A stretch of 64,000 nucleotides of DNA from Heloderma charlesbogerti (taxonomy: Eukaryota; Chordata; Lepidosauria; Squamata; Helodermatidae). The notes beneath the pieces were generated by a model. That model searched no databases. It saw only the letters and a program-made list of their open reading frames with translations, and was not told the origin of the DNA. The DNA lies in contig JANEZZ010002702.1 of NCBI GenBank assembly GCA_026122225.1, forward strand, positions 186,001 through 250,000, written 5' to 3'. Of the stretch, positions 10,791 through 22,289 are shown in pieces; the stretch's first letter is position 1; every line of letters starts with the position of its first letter. A program made the position numbers and the translations under genes.

Positions 10791-11356
10791 TAGGGGTGTA
10801 CGAACCCCACCTAGCTGAGTCTGCCAGGGGGTCTGTGGGGGGGGAGGCAATCCGTTCCTCCCCCCTGGAATCCTCCCCGGCTGGCTGTGCTCTGTGGCGA
10901 GTCCACAGAGCTGCCTGCCGGGTCCATCCTCTGCCGGACTGCTGGATTGCGGACGCAAATGGCGTCCGGCATAGCGGACACCATTTGAGTCCAGCATAGT
11001 GGACACCATTTGCGTCCCTGCTCTTTGCCGTGATAGGCTACGTAAATTTTTATGTGGCCTATCGCGCAAAGGAACAGGGACGCTAATGGTGTATTTGCGT
11101 CCCTGTTCCCTCGCACGATAGGCTACGTAAAGATTTGCATAGCCTATTACGGCAAAGAGCAGGGGCGCAAATGGCATCCACTATGCCGGACGCCATTTGC
11201 GTCCACAGTCTGGCAGCGGATGGACCCAGACCCAGCAGTGGAAGGTAGGATCTGGCCAGTGCGAACTTCACAGGGTGGCGGAGGTGAGTGGTCCATTCCG
11301 CCATGGACTCTGGGGGGGGTCATTGGAGTCCATGGCAGAATTCTCCGCCATCCCTA
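10791..11356 (-). mobile_element. Palindrome-array hAT-type element, copy B
   Basis: Begins TAGGGGTG and ends CATCCCTA, flanked by a perfect 8-bp TSD, GTTGTGCC, at 10783-10790 and 11357-11364. The end types are reversed relative to copy A. The interior alternates palindromes: CAAATGGCGTCCGGCATAGC with its partner; GATAGGCTACGTAAATTTTT with TATGTGGCCTATC; GGGACGCTAATGG with ATTTGCGTCCC; GATAGGCTACGTAAAG with GCATAGCCTAT; and CGCAAATGGCATCC with GGACGCCATTTGCG. An outward AGGTGAGT lies at 11282-11289. It has no coding capacity. Confidence 0.9.
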
Positions 11357-11364
11357 GTTGTGCC

Positions 11365-12745
11365 CGCCTTGATTGGTCAACCACAACCCCATGTTCATGG
11401 GAATGGGACTCAGCTGTTTCACACAGTCACCCAGGCCAGCTGCTTTCTTTAAGGGGAATATGCACTTACTGTTTAACTCACAAGCATGTGCCCAACATAT
11501 CCCAAACCAGGAAGAGATGGGAAGTGTGCCCTGACAAGGGAGTCAACAATCAGATTCTCCCTATTTCCCTAGCCAAAACAAGAGGAACTCTGGGGAACAA
11601 ATGGTGGGTTGGCATGAGGCTACCTGTGGGGGAAACTAGCCAAACAAAGCAGTTGTTTGTGTGCCCCTCTTGGCTCCCTACCACCACAAACTGGAACTTT
11701 AGATAAATGAGCCATCTTTGTAATGGCACGGTCAGCTCTATGACCAGTAGCCCTCTGAGGCTGGCATTATTTCTCTTATACCATTGATCTTGATCCTGAA
11801 CACATTAGATGCACACAGAAACATAGTCAGCAAGAACTGCAGTAGCTCAGCCCTGCTCAGGATCAGGCTGTCCATCTGCAGTTTTATTATCCATTTTTCT
11901 TTTAATGTTTTACACACTTGAGAAACTCTCATTGAGAGCAACAGAATGAGAGAGGAGAGAGAGAGAGGAAGAGAGAGCTCATTGTGGGCATTAAAGGGAT
12001 GAAGTCTGATTAGCTGAAGTTATAAAAATGATTGATGCCTGCAAACATTATTTCTACTTGTACTGTTTGCCTGTGAGGTTTATATCACCTCATGAAGCCA
12101 CTGGATATGTTTAGCTAAGAGAAAAGATCGGGGGAACATGCAAATACTTTTCAAACATTTAAAGTACTGCTAGAAAACAGAAGAAAAATTATTGCCATAT
12201 GTAGTATAGTTAGGACAGAAACCAATAGTTTAAATTACAAGAACATAGATTGATAGTTAACATTAGGAGGAAAGAACTTATATGCTTAACTCATTTTTTT
12301 TAAATATGGAACACACCACCTAGGAAGATTGCAAGCCTTTCCTCTGTGGCACTTTTTGTGTGGAAAGGCAGAGCCAGTGTTAGCCAGGGACAGTACAGAG
12401 ATTAGCAACATGTGGCTGCTGTAGGTAGGAAGGTGCAGTCCACAGGCACTCTTCTTAGACTTCTGATAATTTCAGCTGTCATTTCTAAAAGTAGCTGGAA
12501 AGTTTTCATGATTACCAAGATGTACTGTGGAAAAGGGAAATGGGGACCACTGTAGGAGGTAGATGGCTAGCAAAGCTCTTGGGAGCAGAGGTAGAACTGA
12601 CGAAGACAGTCTTGGTGAGAGCTGGGTCCATACATATACCCAAATCTGGGCTAATCAGCCCAGAAGCTCCAGACCACATTAGCAGGATGTCATGTTGGTA
12701 TGATAAGGGCAAGAGTCCTTGAAAAGACCATGAGGAGTACTTATA
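11365..12745. other. No gene or named repeat recognised
   Basis: Mostly AT-rich, unique-looking sequence with a GA-rich run at about 11948-11980. At 12749-12790 there is a short piece starting CAGGGGCGTCATTAGG, which is partly repeated in reverse near 18322-18365 and may be one end of another hAT element. Confidence 0.35.
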
Positions 12746-12801
12746 GACAGGGGCGTCATTAGGGGAGCTACCTGGGCACAGGCCCTGGATCTTTTGAGCT
12801 G

Positions 12802-14687
12802 CAAGGAGGATGTCAGGATGGCTAAAGCTGAGAACCAACTGAGGTTAGCGAGGAATGCTAAAAGCAACAAAAAAAGCTATATTCAGGTATGTGCATAGTG
12901 TAAGACAGGAAAGAAATGGTGGTTCAGCTATTAAATAAGGATGGCAAAATGATAACAGATGACAAGGAAAAGGCAGAAATGCTAAATTCCTACTTTGGCT
13001 CAGTCTTCTCACGAAAGAGGGTCTATGAGCCCCCTGGCAAAGGCGAAGTGAAGGGGCAGGACTGCAGCTTGAGATCGAAAGGCCTATGGTCAAGGAACAC
13101 CTAATTACTTTGAATGAGTTCAAATCTCCAGGGCCAGATGAAATGCACCCTAAAGTAATAAAGGAACTGGCAGAAGAACTCAGAACCACTGTCTATTATC
13201 TTTGAGAAATCATGGAGGACGGGTGAAGTGCCAGATGACTGGAGGGGGGCTAATGTTGTCCCTATCTTCAAAAAGGGTAAAAAAGAGGAACCTGGGAACT
13301 ACAGACCAGTCAGTCTGACATCAATCCCTGGGAACATTCTGGAGCAGATTATAGAGCAATCCATCTGTAAGCACCTTGAAAAATGCAGTGATTACTCGAA
13401 GCCAACATGGATTTGTCAAGAACAAATCCTGCCAGACTAATCTGATGATTTCAGTTTTTTATCAGGTCACCTCCCTTGTGGACTGTGGGAATGCTGTGGA
13501 CATAATATACTTCAGCTTCAGCAAAGTTTTCAACAAAGTGCCCCATGATATCCTGCTTAGTAAACTAGCTAAAAGTGGGTTAGATCAAACAACCATCAGG
13601 TGGATTCACAGTTGGCTACAGAATCGGACTCAAAGAGTGCTTATCAATGGGATCTTCTCCAACTGGGGAGAGGTAATGAGCGGGGTACCACAGGGCTCAG
13701 TCCTGGGCCCAGTGCACTTCAACATTTGTATTAATGACTTGGAGGAGGAGGTGCAGGGAATGCTGATCAAATTTGCAGATGACACAAAATGGGGCAGGAT
13801 AGCTAATACCATGGAAGACAGAAACAAAATTCAAAGTGATCTTGATAGACCGGCGCGCTGGGCTGAAAACAACAGAATGAATTTTAATAGGGATAAATGC
13901 CAAGTTCTGCATCTAGGAAAAAGAAACCAAATGTACAGTTACAAGATGGGCAGTACTTGGTTCAACCCATCTTGGCTCAACCCACCTACAAGTGAGAAGG
14001 ATCTTTGTGGTAGATCACAATTGTTGTAGATCACAAGCTGATTATGAACCAACAGTGTGATGTGGTTGTAAAAAAGGCAAATGCTAGTTTGGGCTGCAGT
14101 AATAGAAATATAGCTTCCAAATCCCGTGAAGTATTAGTTCCTCTCTACTCAGCACTGGTTAGGCCTCATCTGGAGTACTGTGTCCAGTTCTGGGCACCAC
14201 ACTTTAAGAAGGATGCAGACAAACTGGGGAGGGTTCAGAGGACGGCAACAAAGATGATCAAGGGACTGGAAACAAAGCCCTATGAGGAGAGACTGAAAGA
14301 ACTGGGCCTGTTTAGCCTTGAGAAGAAAGGACTGAGGGGAGATATGATAGCGCTCTTCAAGTACTTGAAAGGTGGTCACAGAGAGGAAGGCCAGGATCTC
14401 TTCTTGATCATCTGAGTGCAGGACACAGAATAATGGGCTCAAGGTACAGGAAGCCAGATTCCGGCTGAACATCAGGAAAAACTTCCTGACTGTTAGAGCA
14501 ATACAACAATGGAACCAATTACCTAGGGAGGTAGTGGGCTCTCCCATGCTGGAGGCATTCAAGATCAGGCTGGACAGCCATTTGTCAGGGATGCTTTGAC
14601 TTCAATTCCTGCATTGAGCAGAGGATTGGACTCAATGGTCTTCCAACCTTGTAGGCCCCTTCCAACCCTACTATTCTGTGATTCTAA
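12802..14687 (+). mobile_element. CR1 LINE, 5'-truncated, RT to 3' end
   Basis: Starts inside ORF2 just before the RT domain and ends in the CR1 3' UTR. Pieces at 12916-13104, 13228-13440, 13376-14029 and 14044-14415 show frameshifts. Visible RT motifs are [18 protein letters not shown], the motif A relative YFSFSKVFNKVPHD (the first catalytic Asp is replaced by Ser), [14 protein letters not shown] and FADDTKWG with the catalytic Asp pair intact. Post-RT residues [20 protein letters not shown] follow. The 3' end has the family's CCTTCCAACCCTACTATTCT. It is inactive. Confidence 0.9.
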
Positions 14688-14689
14688 TT

Positions 14690-15075
14690 TTTGGGTGCTT
14701 CCACATAAGTGCATGGAATTTGGGGACTTGGCAATCTCTCTAGAGCTGACTGAACCTGCCAAATTTCAGACAGTTGGGTCCAGTGGCTTTTGTGCTAGCC
14801 AAGCATAAAGTTTCCTTTTCTCAAAGACTAAAATAAAAAGTAAAAACTGTCAAGCCATACAGGGATGTATGGGATCTTAATCAGAAGGTGTTTCAGAAGA
14901 TCTTAATCAGAAGGTGTTTAAGGTGACCTTTAGGAGGTCACTATCCCTAATCTCTCCAGAAGTTTAGTAGCTTCAGCATGGCAAAGGATCCAATCACCCT
15001 CTACAAACGTCTTTCTCCCCCTCCACTTTACTTTCTCCTAAATAGCTGTAGGACTCGAATTATTCCAAAAGGAAG
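14690..15075. other. No gene recognised
   Basis: Contains a short local duplication (AGAAGGTGTTTCAGAAG / AGAAGGTGTTTAAGG near 14882-14922) and no coding support. Confidence 0.3.
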
Positions 15076-15083
15076 GTTAGGAC

Positions 15084-15666
15084 TAGGGATGTGCGAACTC
15101 ACCCCCATCCAGGTTCTCTGGACTCCTGCCCAGCCCCTGCCCCTGCTCGCCGGTCCTTGGACTATGCTCAAGCCCCTCCCACTCTTGGCGAGCAACTCAC
15201 ACTCCCCCCCAGCAGCTTCATCAAGCTCTGTGGTCACCATTTCTTTAAAAAAAAAGGCTATCTCAAAAATGCACATTTTTGTATGTGCGAAAATGCACAT
15301 TTTTGTGAATGCGCATATTCTCATGTATGAAATGCGCATTTTTGTGAAGGCACACATTAGTGTGTACAAAAATGTGCATTTTTCATAAAATATGCATTTT
15401 TGTGCATACACAAATATGTGCATTCGCAAAATGCACATTTTCGCATGTGCACATATTCACGCATTTCTGCGATCACCATTTTATTTTTCAAAAAATGGCA
15501 ACCGCGAAGCTTGACAAGGCTGCTGGGGTGAGTACAGGCCATTTGTGAGCGCGGGCAGGGTGCAAGCAGGGGCAGGGGCAGGGGCTCGGTGAGTGGGGCT
15601 CGGGGATGCGGGCAGGAGCAGGTCCGCCAGATTCTTGGACTGAATCGGCTGCCCATGCCATCCCTA
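15084..15666 (-). mobile_element. Palindrome-array hAT-type element, sister family H
   Basis: Ends TAGGGATG (15084-15091) and CATCCCTA (15659-15666), flanked by a perfect 8-bp TSD, GTTAGGAC, at 15076-15083 and 15667-15674. The interior is a chain of overlapping inverted motifs AAAATGCACATTTTTGTG / GCGCATTTTTGTG (15268-15470). This core sits between outer arms that are also inverted: GTGGTCACCATTTCTTT (about 15228) against GCGATCACCATTTTATTTTT (about 15470) and CAGCAGCTTCATCAAGCTC against GAAGCTTGACAAGGCTGCTG. The termini match the main family, but the palindrome sequence is different. Outward donor-like GGGTGAGT sites lie near both ends. It has no coding capacity. Confidence 0.88.
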
Positions 15667-15674
15667 GTTAGGAC

Positions 15675-16180
15675 TATGTGGCATCATGATTGAGGAACTG
15701 CTGAGGCTTTGAAATAGGTTCTAGAATTTTAAAAAAGCTAGAAAAAGCTCTCAGCCACCTCACCTCATAAAGTTAATGAACTACATGCAATCCTTACAAA
15801 CCCTCCACAGCCTCCTAAATTCCCCTGAAGTACCACCTCTCTGAAAGGAGCCACCTGGCTTAGGGAATTCTCTCTACCCCCCAACCCCATGCACATTTCC
15901 AGTCACCATTCTTCTTTTCTTCTTCGCTCCCCTATCCTATCCTATCCTATTCTTTCTTTCTCTTCTTTATTCTCAGGGCGTATCTTGGGTAATTCTTAAA
16001 GAGAATTCTCTTTGGCGGGTAAGAGAAGTTCTGAACTGTATTTGACTTGATACAAACAGACAAGAGGGTTGGTTTCTCTCCTTCTCACTCAAGCCTTTGA
16101 GAAAAGTGGGTTCATGTGGTTGCAGAGAAACAAATCTGGGGCTGTTTTGTTTGCCAGTTGCCATTATCCAGCAATAGGAA
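15675..16180. other. No gene; pentanucleotide repeat
   Basis: Holds a (CTATC)n run at about 15931-15953 and otherwise nothing recognisable. Confidence 0.4.
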
Positions 16181-16185
16181 GGGCT

Positions 16186-16380
16186 GCAGCTCAGTGGCGG
16201 AGCCCCTGCTTGGCATGCAGAAGGTCCCAGGTTCAGTCCCCAGCATCTCCAGGGAGGGCTAGGAGAGAATCAGGCCTGAAACCCTGGAGAGCCGCTGCTG
16301 CCAGTCAGTGTCAACAGTACTGCGCTAGATGGACCCAGGGTCTGACTCAGTACAAGGCAGCTTCCTATGTTCCTATGAAC
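16186..16380 (+). mobile_element. tRNA-derived SINE
   Basis: The 5' part has a Pol III A box-like GCAGCTCAGTGGCGG and a B box GGTTCAGTCCC at tRNA spacing. It then has the body CCTGGAGAGCCGCTG and GGTCTGACTCAGTACAAGGC and ends in the tandem TTCCTATG tail. This is a squamate-type tRNA SINE rather than a functional tRNA: no acceptor stem closes after the B box and the body is far longer than a tRNA. Confidence 0.8.
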
Positions 16381-16439
16381 AGAAAGCTTTAATAAAAATA
16401 GGAGTTTCTTGTTTGTTTTTTTAAGTGGAGGGGAGATAA

Positions 16440-16620
16440 ATACTGCTAATTTATACAACCCTATGTATGCCTGCTCAGAAGCCCCATTATGTTTAATGAG
16501 ACTTACCCTCAGGAAAGTCTGCATAGGATTCCAGCACGAGTTACTTTTGCAGGGAGGTTTGCACCTTGACGTTCTGCATGTTTACTCGGAAATAAGTCTT
16601 GAGTTGTAAGCATGGTACTG
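16440..16620 (+). repeat. Interspersed repeat R fragment
   Basis: Carries GCCTGCTCAGAAG, TTTAATGAGACTTACCCTC and a second block GTTTACTCGGAAATAAGTC, the same phrases as in copies at 1938, 6940, 27295, 44775 and 63297. Confidence 0.5.
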
Positions 16621-16850
16621 TAGGCTTGATACAGTGCCCACCCAGTTCCGGCTAATGAACTGACTACCCTTTCAGCTCAGTCCTATCCTATGCATGTTTT
16701 GTCATTTGTGGGTGTGGGTTGTTTTGCATGAACTCTAGCTTCAGTGGTGAGGGAAAGGCACTTAGTACATGCTAGGAGTTTCTCCATAACTTTGCCTTAG
16801 TTTTGAAAACAGACTCCTTGACTGAAACCTGGTGAAATCTTGGTACAAAA

Positions 16851-17001
16851 CATAGAATCATAGAACAGTAGGGTTGGAAGGGGCCTATAAGACCATCAAT
16901 TCCAACCCCCGGCTCAATGCAGGAATCCAAGTCAGAGCATCCCCGACAGATGGCTGTCCAGCCTCGTCTTGAATGCCTCCAGTGTGGGAGAGCCCACCAC
17001 C
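16851..17001 (-). mobile_element. CR1 LINE 3'-end fragment
   Basis: Inverted CR1 tail (CATAGAATCATAGAACAG) followed by the complement of the 3' UTR and last ORF2 codons. It is about 150 bp and 5'-truncated. Confidence 0.85.
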
Positions 17002-17228
17002 AAATGACATTATGGGGAGGAAGATACAATGAGGGCTTGCGCGTAATAAGGAGGAGGTAGAGGAGATTTGCGCAAAACAAAACATCTGTTTTTATGAAGA
17101 GTTGCTGGAGGATGGTAGGATGAGGAGAGATGGTTGCATGGAGGGGAATAGAATTGGTAGGGGGAGAATGTAAGAGCTCAGTGCTGAAAGAAAAGCATTC
17201 CACATATGCTAAGAGGCACTCTATATTT

Positions 17229-17380
17229 AAGAACGTAAGAAGAGCTGTGCTGCATCAGACCAAGGTCCATCCAGTCCAGCATTCTGTTCACACAATGGCC
17301 AACCAGATGCCCACGGGAAACCCACGACCAGGACATGAGTGCAATAGCACCTTCCCACCCAAGCTCCCCTGCTGCTAACA
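17229..17380 (-). mobile_element. CR1/L3-like LINE 3'-end fragment
   Basis: The phrase CATTCTGTTCACACAATGGCC and following sequence match the 3' regions at 19685-20160 and 54950-55075. It is a different LINE subfamily from the ATTCTATG-tailed CR1. Confidence 0.65.
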
Positions 17381-17436
17381 TTGGTAAAATGTAAATAAAT
17401 TTAAGTAATTCTAAATTTGCAGGCATATACTGTATA

Positions 17437-17990
17437 TCCTTCAGAAACATGGCAGGTTTCTTGCCTGGGGGACACCTCTAATGACCTGTGCATTTTCATA
17501 CAAATCTACCCAAAAACTATTGGGGAGGGGGTGAAGGGAAAGCAAATCACTCCCTCCTCCAAACTGGAGAATTCCCCTCCACATGAACTGCTGCACCTAT
17601 CCTTCTGAAACTTTGCTAGTTTCTTACTTAGGGACACCTCTAGACTGTCTGTAATTTTCAGAACAATGGTCCACAAGGAACATCGAGAGAGAAATATGTC
17701 CCCTTTGGGAGACCTCAAAATGTCAAGGCCACCCTTGCACAAATCCCCTTGTGGCTATCATTCTGAAATTTGGCAGGCATCATCTCCTCTAATGGGGCAA
17801 TTAATCCTGAAATTTTTATCCAATTCTTCCAAGGAATAAAATGTTATTGGCAGTTCCCTTTAAAAGAAAATCAAAATACAAACCCTGCACCTATTTTTTC
17901 TGACATTGGTGTAATCCCCTTCTAGGGGGCTACTATGCCTGAAATTACTGTCCAGTTCTGACCAAGAGAACAATGTTACAGGTTTTTTTT
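17437..17990. repeat. Diverged tandem repeat, four units
   Basis: Four degenerate units start near 17437, 17599, 17757 and 17889. Each has a 'YCTGAAAYWTTGGYAGG' core followed 30-60 nt later by CTSTAATTTTCAG-like or CTGAAATTWYTGTCC-like text. Spacing is 162, 158 and 132 nt. A related unit occurs at 25350-25430. It is non-coding. Confidence 0.5.
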
Positions 17991-18171
17991 CTAATTTCAC
18001 ATGGTAGTCAACAGGAAGCATAAAGACTCATTTTTCCAAACCTTGACTCAGGTTTGGTGCTGAGCTGAAGTGGACTGACTACAAACTGGCCCAAGCAGAA
18101 GCAGGATGTTTTCCAAAACACCGAATCGGGGTCTGAGTTGAAGTGGGGTGGGGGGTCAGTGCACACTTCTT

Positions 18172-18300
18172 ATGTATGTATGTATGTAATCTATGCTCAC
18201 ACGTAAGCACACCACATGCATACCACACACACACACATATTAGAGGTCCACTGAGACTCGGAGATATAATTAGATTAGATTAGATTAGATTAGATAGATG
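18172..18300. repeat. Microsatellite cluster
   Basis: (GTAT)n near 18172-18187, (CA)n near 18224-18237 and (ATTAG)n at about 18269-18295. Confidence 0.85.
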
Positions 18301-18723
18301 CATGCATGTGCAAATTTATGTTATGGGCCTGTGCCCCAGATTTTTTAAGAACCTATCAATGCCCCTGCTTATAGACAACCCCACATACTCTCAATTGCCC
18401 TGCTGCTCACCCACAGAAATGCTATTTCCATTCTCCCTTTTATTCTGTTCTCTGAAATTGCTCAGCAAAGACGGGAGAGGAAGCCTCCAAGTGTAAGGCT
18501 GAGCCCCTGAATAAGCGGGCCGAGGTATCCACCTCTCTCAGAGTGCAATCCTACACATGTTAGACAGAAAAAAAGTCCTATGGTTCCCAGCATGCCCTAA
18601 CCAGCATGGCTGGCTAGAAAGATGCTGGGAGTTGGAAGATTTTTTTTCTGTCTAAATGTGCATAGGCTCAGCACTCAAATTATTGCACGGAGGACCCTAG
18701 CCCCCCTGACCATTTTGGAGGCC

Positions 18724-19077
18724 CATTTTGGTAGCCTATCACGTCAAAGAGCAAATACGCCATTTGCGTCCCTGTTTTTTCACGCAATAGGCTACATAAA
18801 GGTTTATGTAGCCTATCACGTCAAAGAGCAGGAACGCAAATGGCGTCCATTTGTGTCTGCAGTCCGTCAGTCCAGCCAGCGATATGGCAATGGCGGCGTA
18901 TCGCTGGGGCTTCGGAGCCGGCGGTAGGCAGGATCCGGCCGGCGAGGACTTCGGAGGTAGGAGATCCGATCCTCCGCGGACTTCAGGGGGCCAGATTCTA
19001 TTGACATGATATTTGACGTGATAATCTATTGAATCTGGCCTCATTGGGGTCCGTGGAGGATTTCTCCAACATCTCTA
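18724..19077 (-). mobile_element. Palindrome-array hAT-type element, copy C, truncated
   Basis: Closest to copy B. The right end is a decayed CATCTCTA at 19070-19077 after GGACTTCAGGGGGCC and GGTCCGTGGAGGATTTCTCC. Palindromes GATAGGCTACATAAAGG-type (18788-18821) and CGCAAATGGCGTCC (18836) remain. The left terminus and the TSD are not found, so it is 5'-deleted or older. Confidence 0.7.
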
Positions 19078-19244
19078 CATGGACCACGCACCATTATTAA
19101 AGAGTGAAGAGCAGTAGTACTGCTCCCAGGCCAGATACATTAAAGGAGACACCCATCTTTCACTGTAAACTCACCCAGTAAAGACATTGGTCAACTCACA
19201 TAATAAAATGTGAATCACCTCACTGTGATTCACTAGCAATTACA

Positions 19245-19480
19245 GTAAGGCTCAGATGCTTCATAAGGCAATACAGGACCAGGACAATGTGGAGTATCTT
19301 TGCTGGTCGCACGCACTCCATCTTCCCAATCTGGATTTGGGATTGAAAGACCCGGAAAAGTGTGGGTGCAAGGAGGGTACGTTGTAAGCAAGCACAATTT
19401 ATGACATTGCACAACATCATGACTGATCACAGGGCACGTCAGATAAGGCATCAGCCTTAGCTTCCAATTTCCTGTTTTTT
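19245..19480 (-). repeat. Unclassified interspersed repeat U1
   Basis: Reverse complement of 46015-46184: shared phrases include CAATACAGGACCAGGACAA, AAGCAAGCACAATTTATGAC and AGGCATCAGCCTTAGCTTCC. No coding capacity or known family was recognised. Confidence 0.6.
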
Positions 19481-19684
19481 TGGAGTTTGGACCAACGTGA
19501 GATAGCCCTATCGTCTGGTCTTTTAAACCAGCAAGTTTTTTGATGATTAAATTTCCTTGGTTTTGAAAAGCAAATGTCTCCCCAAGGGGTGTGGGTCTGG
19601 GGGTGTGTGTACACACACACACCACTCTGTCTCTGTCTTTCTCACTGTCTTTGCAATCAGAGGTTCAGTGCTTCTGAACACTGA

Positions 19685-20160
19685 GGTGCTATCTCTAATA
19701 TAAATATAAGAAGAGCCATGCTGGATAAGACCAAGGGTCTAGCATTCTGTTCACACAGTGGCCAATGAGCTGCCCATGAGGAACTCACAAGCGGGACATG
19801 AGTGCAACAGCACCCTCCTGCCCAGGTTTCCCAGCAACTGGTATAAATAGGCATACTGCCTTGGATACTGGAAGTAGCTATAGCCATCATGACTAGTAGC
19901 CCTTGATACCCTTATCTCCATGAATTTGTTCAATGCCCCTTTAAAGCCATCCAAATTAGTGGCCATCACTACATCTTGTGGCAGCAAATTCCATAATTTA
20001 ACTATGCACTGTGTGAAGAAGTACTTCCGTTTACCTGTCCTGAATCTCCCACCAATCAGCTTCATGGGATGACCCTGGGTTCTAGTATTATGAGAAAGGG
20101 AGAAAAATGTCTCCCTATGCACTTTCTGTAACTATGCATAATTTTAAACACCACTATCAT
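19685..20160 (-). mobile_element. CR1/L3-like LINE 3' end with ORF2 C-terminus
   Basis: The minus frame 20122-19751 reads FFSLSHNTRTQGHPMKLIGG, then FRTGKRKYFFTQCIVKLWNL, LPQDVV and GFKGALNKFMEIR. This is the C-terminal end of ORF2 in CR1/L3-type elements. The 3' UTR phrase CATTCTGTTCACACAGTGGCC follows. It is 5'-truncated. Confidence 0.75.
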
Positions 20161-20169
20161 ACATTGGAG

Positions 20170-21655
20170 ACGGGTGGCCAGTCTGAATGGTGGGATGGAG
20201 CGCAAGTCAGCAGAGGCTTAGCCAAGGGGGATCAGTGGATGAGGAGCAGTCTTTGAATCCTCGAACCATACCACAGAAGGAGAAAACTGAGGCACAAGAC
20301 ATGTGGGGCAGAGGGGTATCGCATAACCACACAAAAGTACTCCTTTACATCTGCATTCTCCTGCTCTAGCAATAACTCCCATTTCACAGAGTCAGGTGAC
20401 TTTAAGATGATGAATGGGAGCAGAGAGACCACACAGCCATAATAACAATGATAATAATTAAAATAAGATATGATACTCTCAGAGCCACGTAGAAAAGCAG
20501 CCCTTTGAACATAGGAACAAGTTCTGACAGCCTCCCAACATCCATGTTTTTGTTCTGAAAGCATCCAAAAATCCATCACAAAGCAGGCCTATTCAGAAGC
20601 CACATAGTACAAAATTATTTATTTATGTATTTCTTTCTCTACTGCCCAATAGCCGAAGATCTCCAGATTATGTATATCTTACTTGTCCGACGTTAAGAGC
20701 TGGACTGCTCAGGAGAAAGTATAGGCATACCTTTGTATGTGATGATGATACTGATGATTATATCCCTTGGAAGCCAGCAGGAACCTTTGTAACCCCACCC
20801 TCCTTCACACATACACAAAAACACCCCAAACCATAACATCAATGATAATGATCATAATTAAAATAGCACGTGATATTCTCAGAATCACACAGAAAAGCAG
20901 CCTTTGGAATACAGGAACAAGTTCACACCCCTGCCTCACCAATCCATGATGTACAATTGTTTTCAAATCAGGGTCGGCAAACAATAGTACTCTGAGCATG
21001 TGTAGTTTTATACTTTAAACTCACTTAAATTATATCACAACTATGACTACAGAAATAAAATGGAGCTTGCTTCTGCTATCCTGATGCTGAACACATTTCA
21101 GAATCAGCACCATTTACTTGTAGAAAAGGATAATCTATTTCAAAAATAAAATGTTTATTTTTAAAAATTGTCAATTTGTATAGTTTTGTATTTTTTTATC
21201 CTGAAAGTTCTACCCTTGTAAGTTCTACTCTTAAAAGGCAGCCTAAAAATTCCATTCCAGGAGATTGTGCTGAGGGAGATGAGACTGAGAAGTAGCATGA
21301 TTCCTACTGAAAGGCTGGCTGGGGAACGCTGGGCGTTGTAGAACTTATTTCTGCCTAAACATGCCTAGGATTGCCTCTGATTCCCGCCCCCCCCCATCCT
21401 TCCCTATTCTTTTTTCCTTTTTGTCATGTAGATTGTAAGCCCTCAGGCAGGAATTGTCTTCACTTACTATTTGAGTTCAACCTGCATGTGGTTTGTTGGG
21501 CTGTAAACCTGACTTGCCCAAAGCCTTTAAAGCATATTTGATTTGATGATCCTCCTTTTGCATTGTGTTCTTGTATGCACCATGCAATTTGTAATGAGAA
21601 ACAGCTACACCACATGGCTTCTCCAACTTGGCTCTGTGCTTCCTCCTCCCTCCCA
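20170..21655. other. No gene; two copies of a local repeat U2
   Basis: About 85 bp at 20443-20527 recurs at 20838-20925 (ATAATTAAAATA, then GATAYTCTCAGA, then GAAAAGCAGCC and GAACAAGTTC). Otherwise unique-looking AT-rich sequence. Confidence 0.45.
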
Positions 21656-21659
21656 ATCC

Positions 21660-21785
21660 CCTTTCCTTTTATGTCTCTTAGAATGTAAGCCTGTGGACAG
21701 GGGCTGTCTTATTTCCTATCTTTGTAAGTCACCTGGGGAGACTTCTGAGCTAAAAGGCAGACTAAAATGCAATAAATAAATAGGC
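21660..21785 (+). mobile_element. LINE/SINE-type 3' tail
   Basis: TTAGAATGTAAGCCTGTGGA, GGGGCTGTCTTATTTCCTAT and the AATAAATAAATA end are the usual form of vertebrate LINE/SINE 3' tails. A second, more diverged tail lies near 21425-21530 (ATTGTAAGCCCTCAGGCAGG). Confidence 0.5.
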
Positions 21786-22289
21786 TTGCGTACAATTTCA
21801 ATCTATCTCTTTCACTCAAAAGTGGTTTTGAAAAAATGACTGGCAGTGTGGAAGCTTCTGTGATAAAAATTAATGAAAATTTCTGCATGCATGATACTGC
21901 ATACATTTGATTCTGTTGTACAAAGAATCCTGTGTAACTGGGACGTTTGCACTTTTCTTTTTGTTTGAATCTGCAGAAATTGCTCTGAGAAGATGTGACA
22001 TTACTGTCCCTATACAGTATTTGCCTGTCTTGAACGAGAAAGTCATGGATGGGGGTGGGGGGGACTTTAAGAGTGTGTTGAAACATCAGTGTCTTGCAGC
22101 ATTTTCCCATCCCCTCAGCCAAGTCTATTCCTTTCCTAATTATGCCTTGGAATACATGGAATGTGCCTTTTTTCATAGCAGCTGCACACTCGGTTGACTG
22201 TCTTCAAACTGTCAAGCCCATGATCTCTGGTTTGGTCAGTCACAAGCATACAAGTGATTTCCCGCCCCCTGCCCCCCACCCATGTGCAT

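Noticed and set aside
16186..16260. tRNA-like sequence with A and B boxes
   Set aside because: It continues into a SINE body and tail, and no acceptor stem or proper cloverleaf follows.
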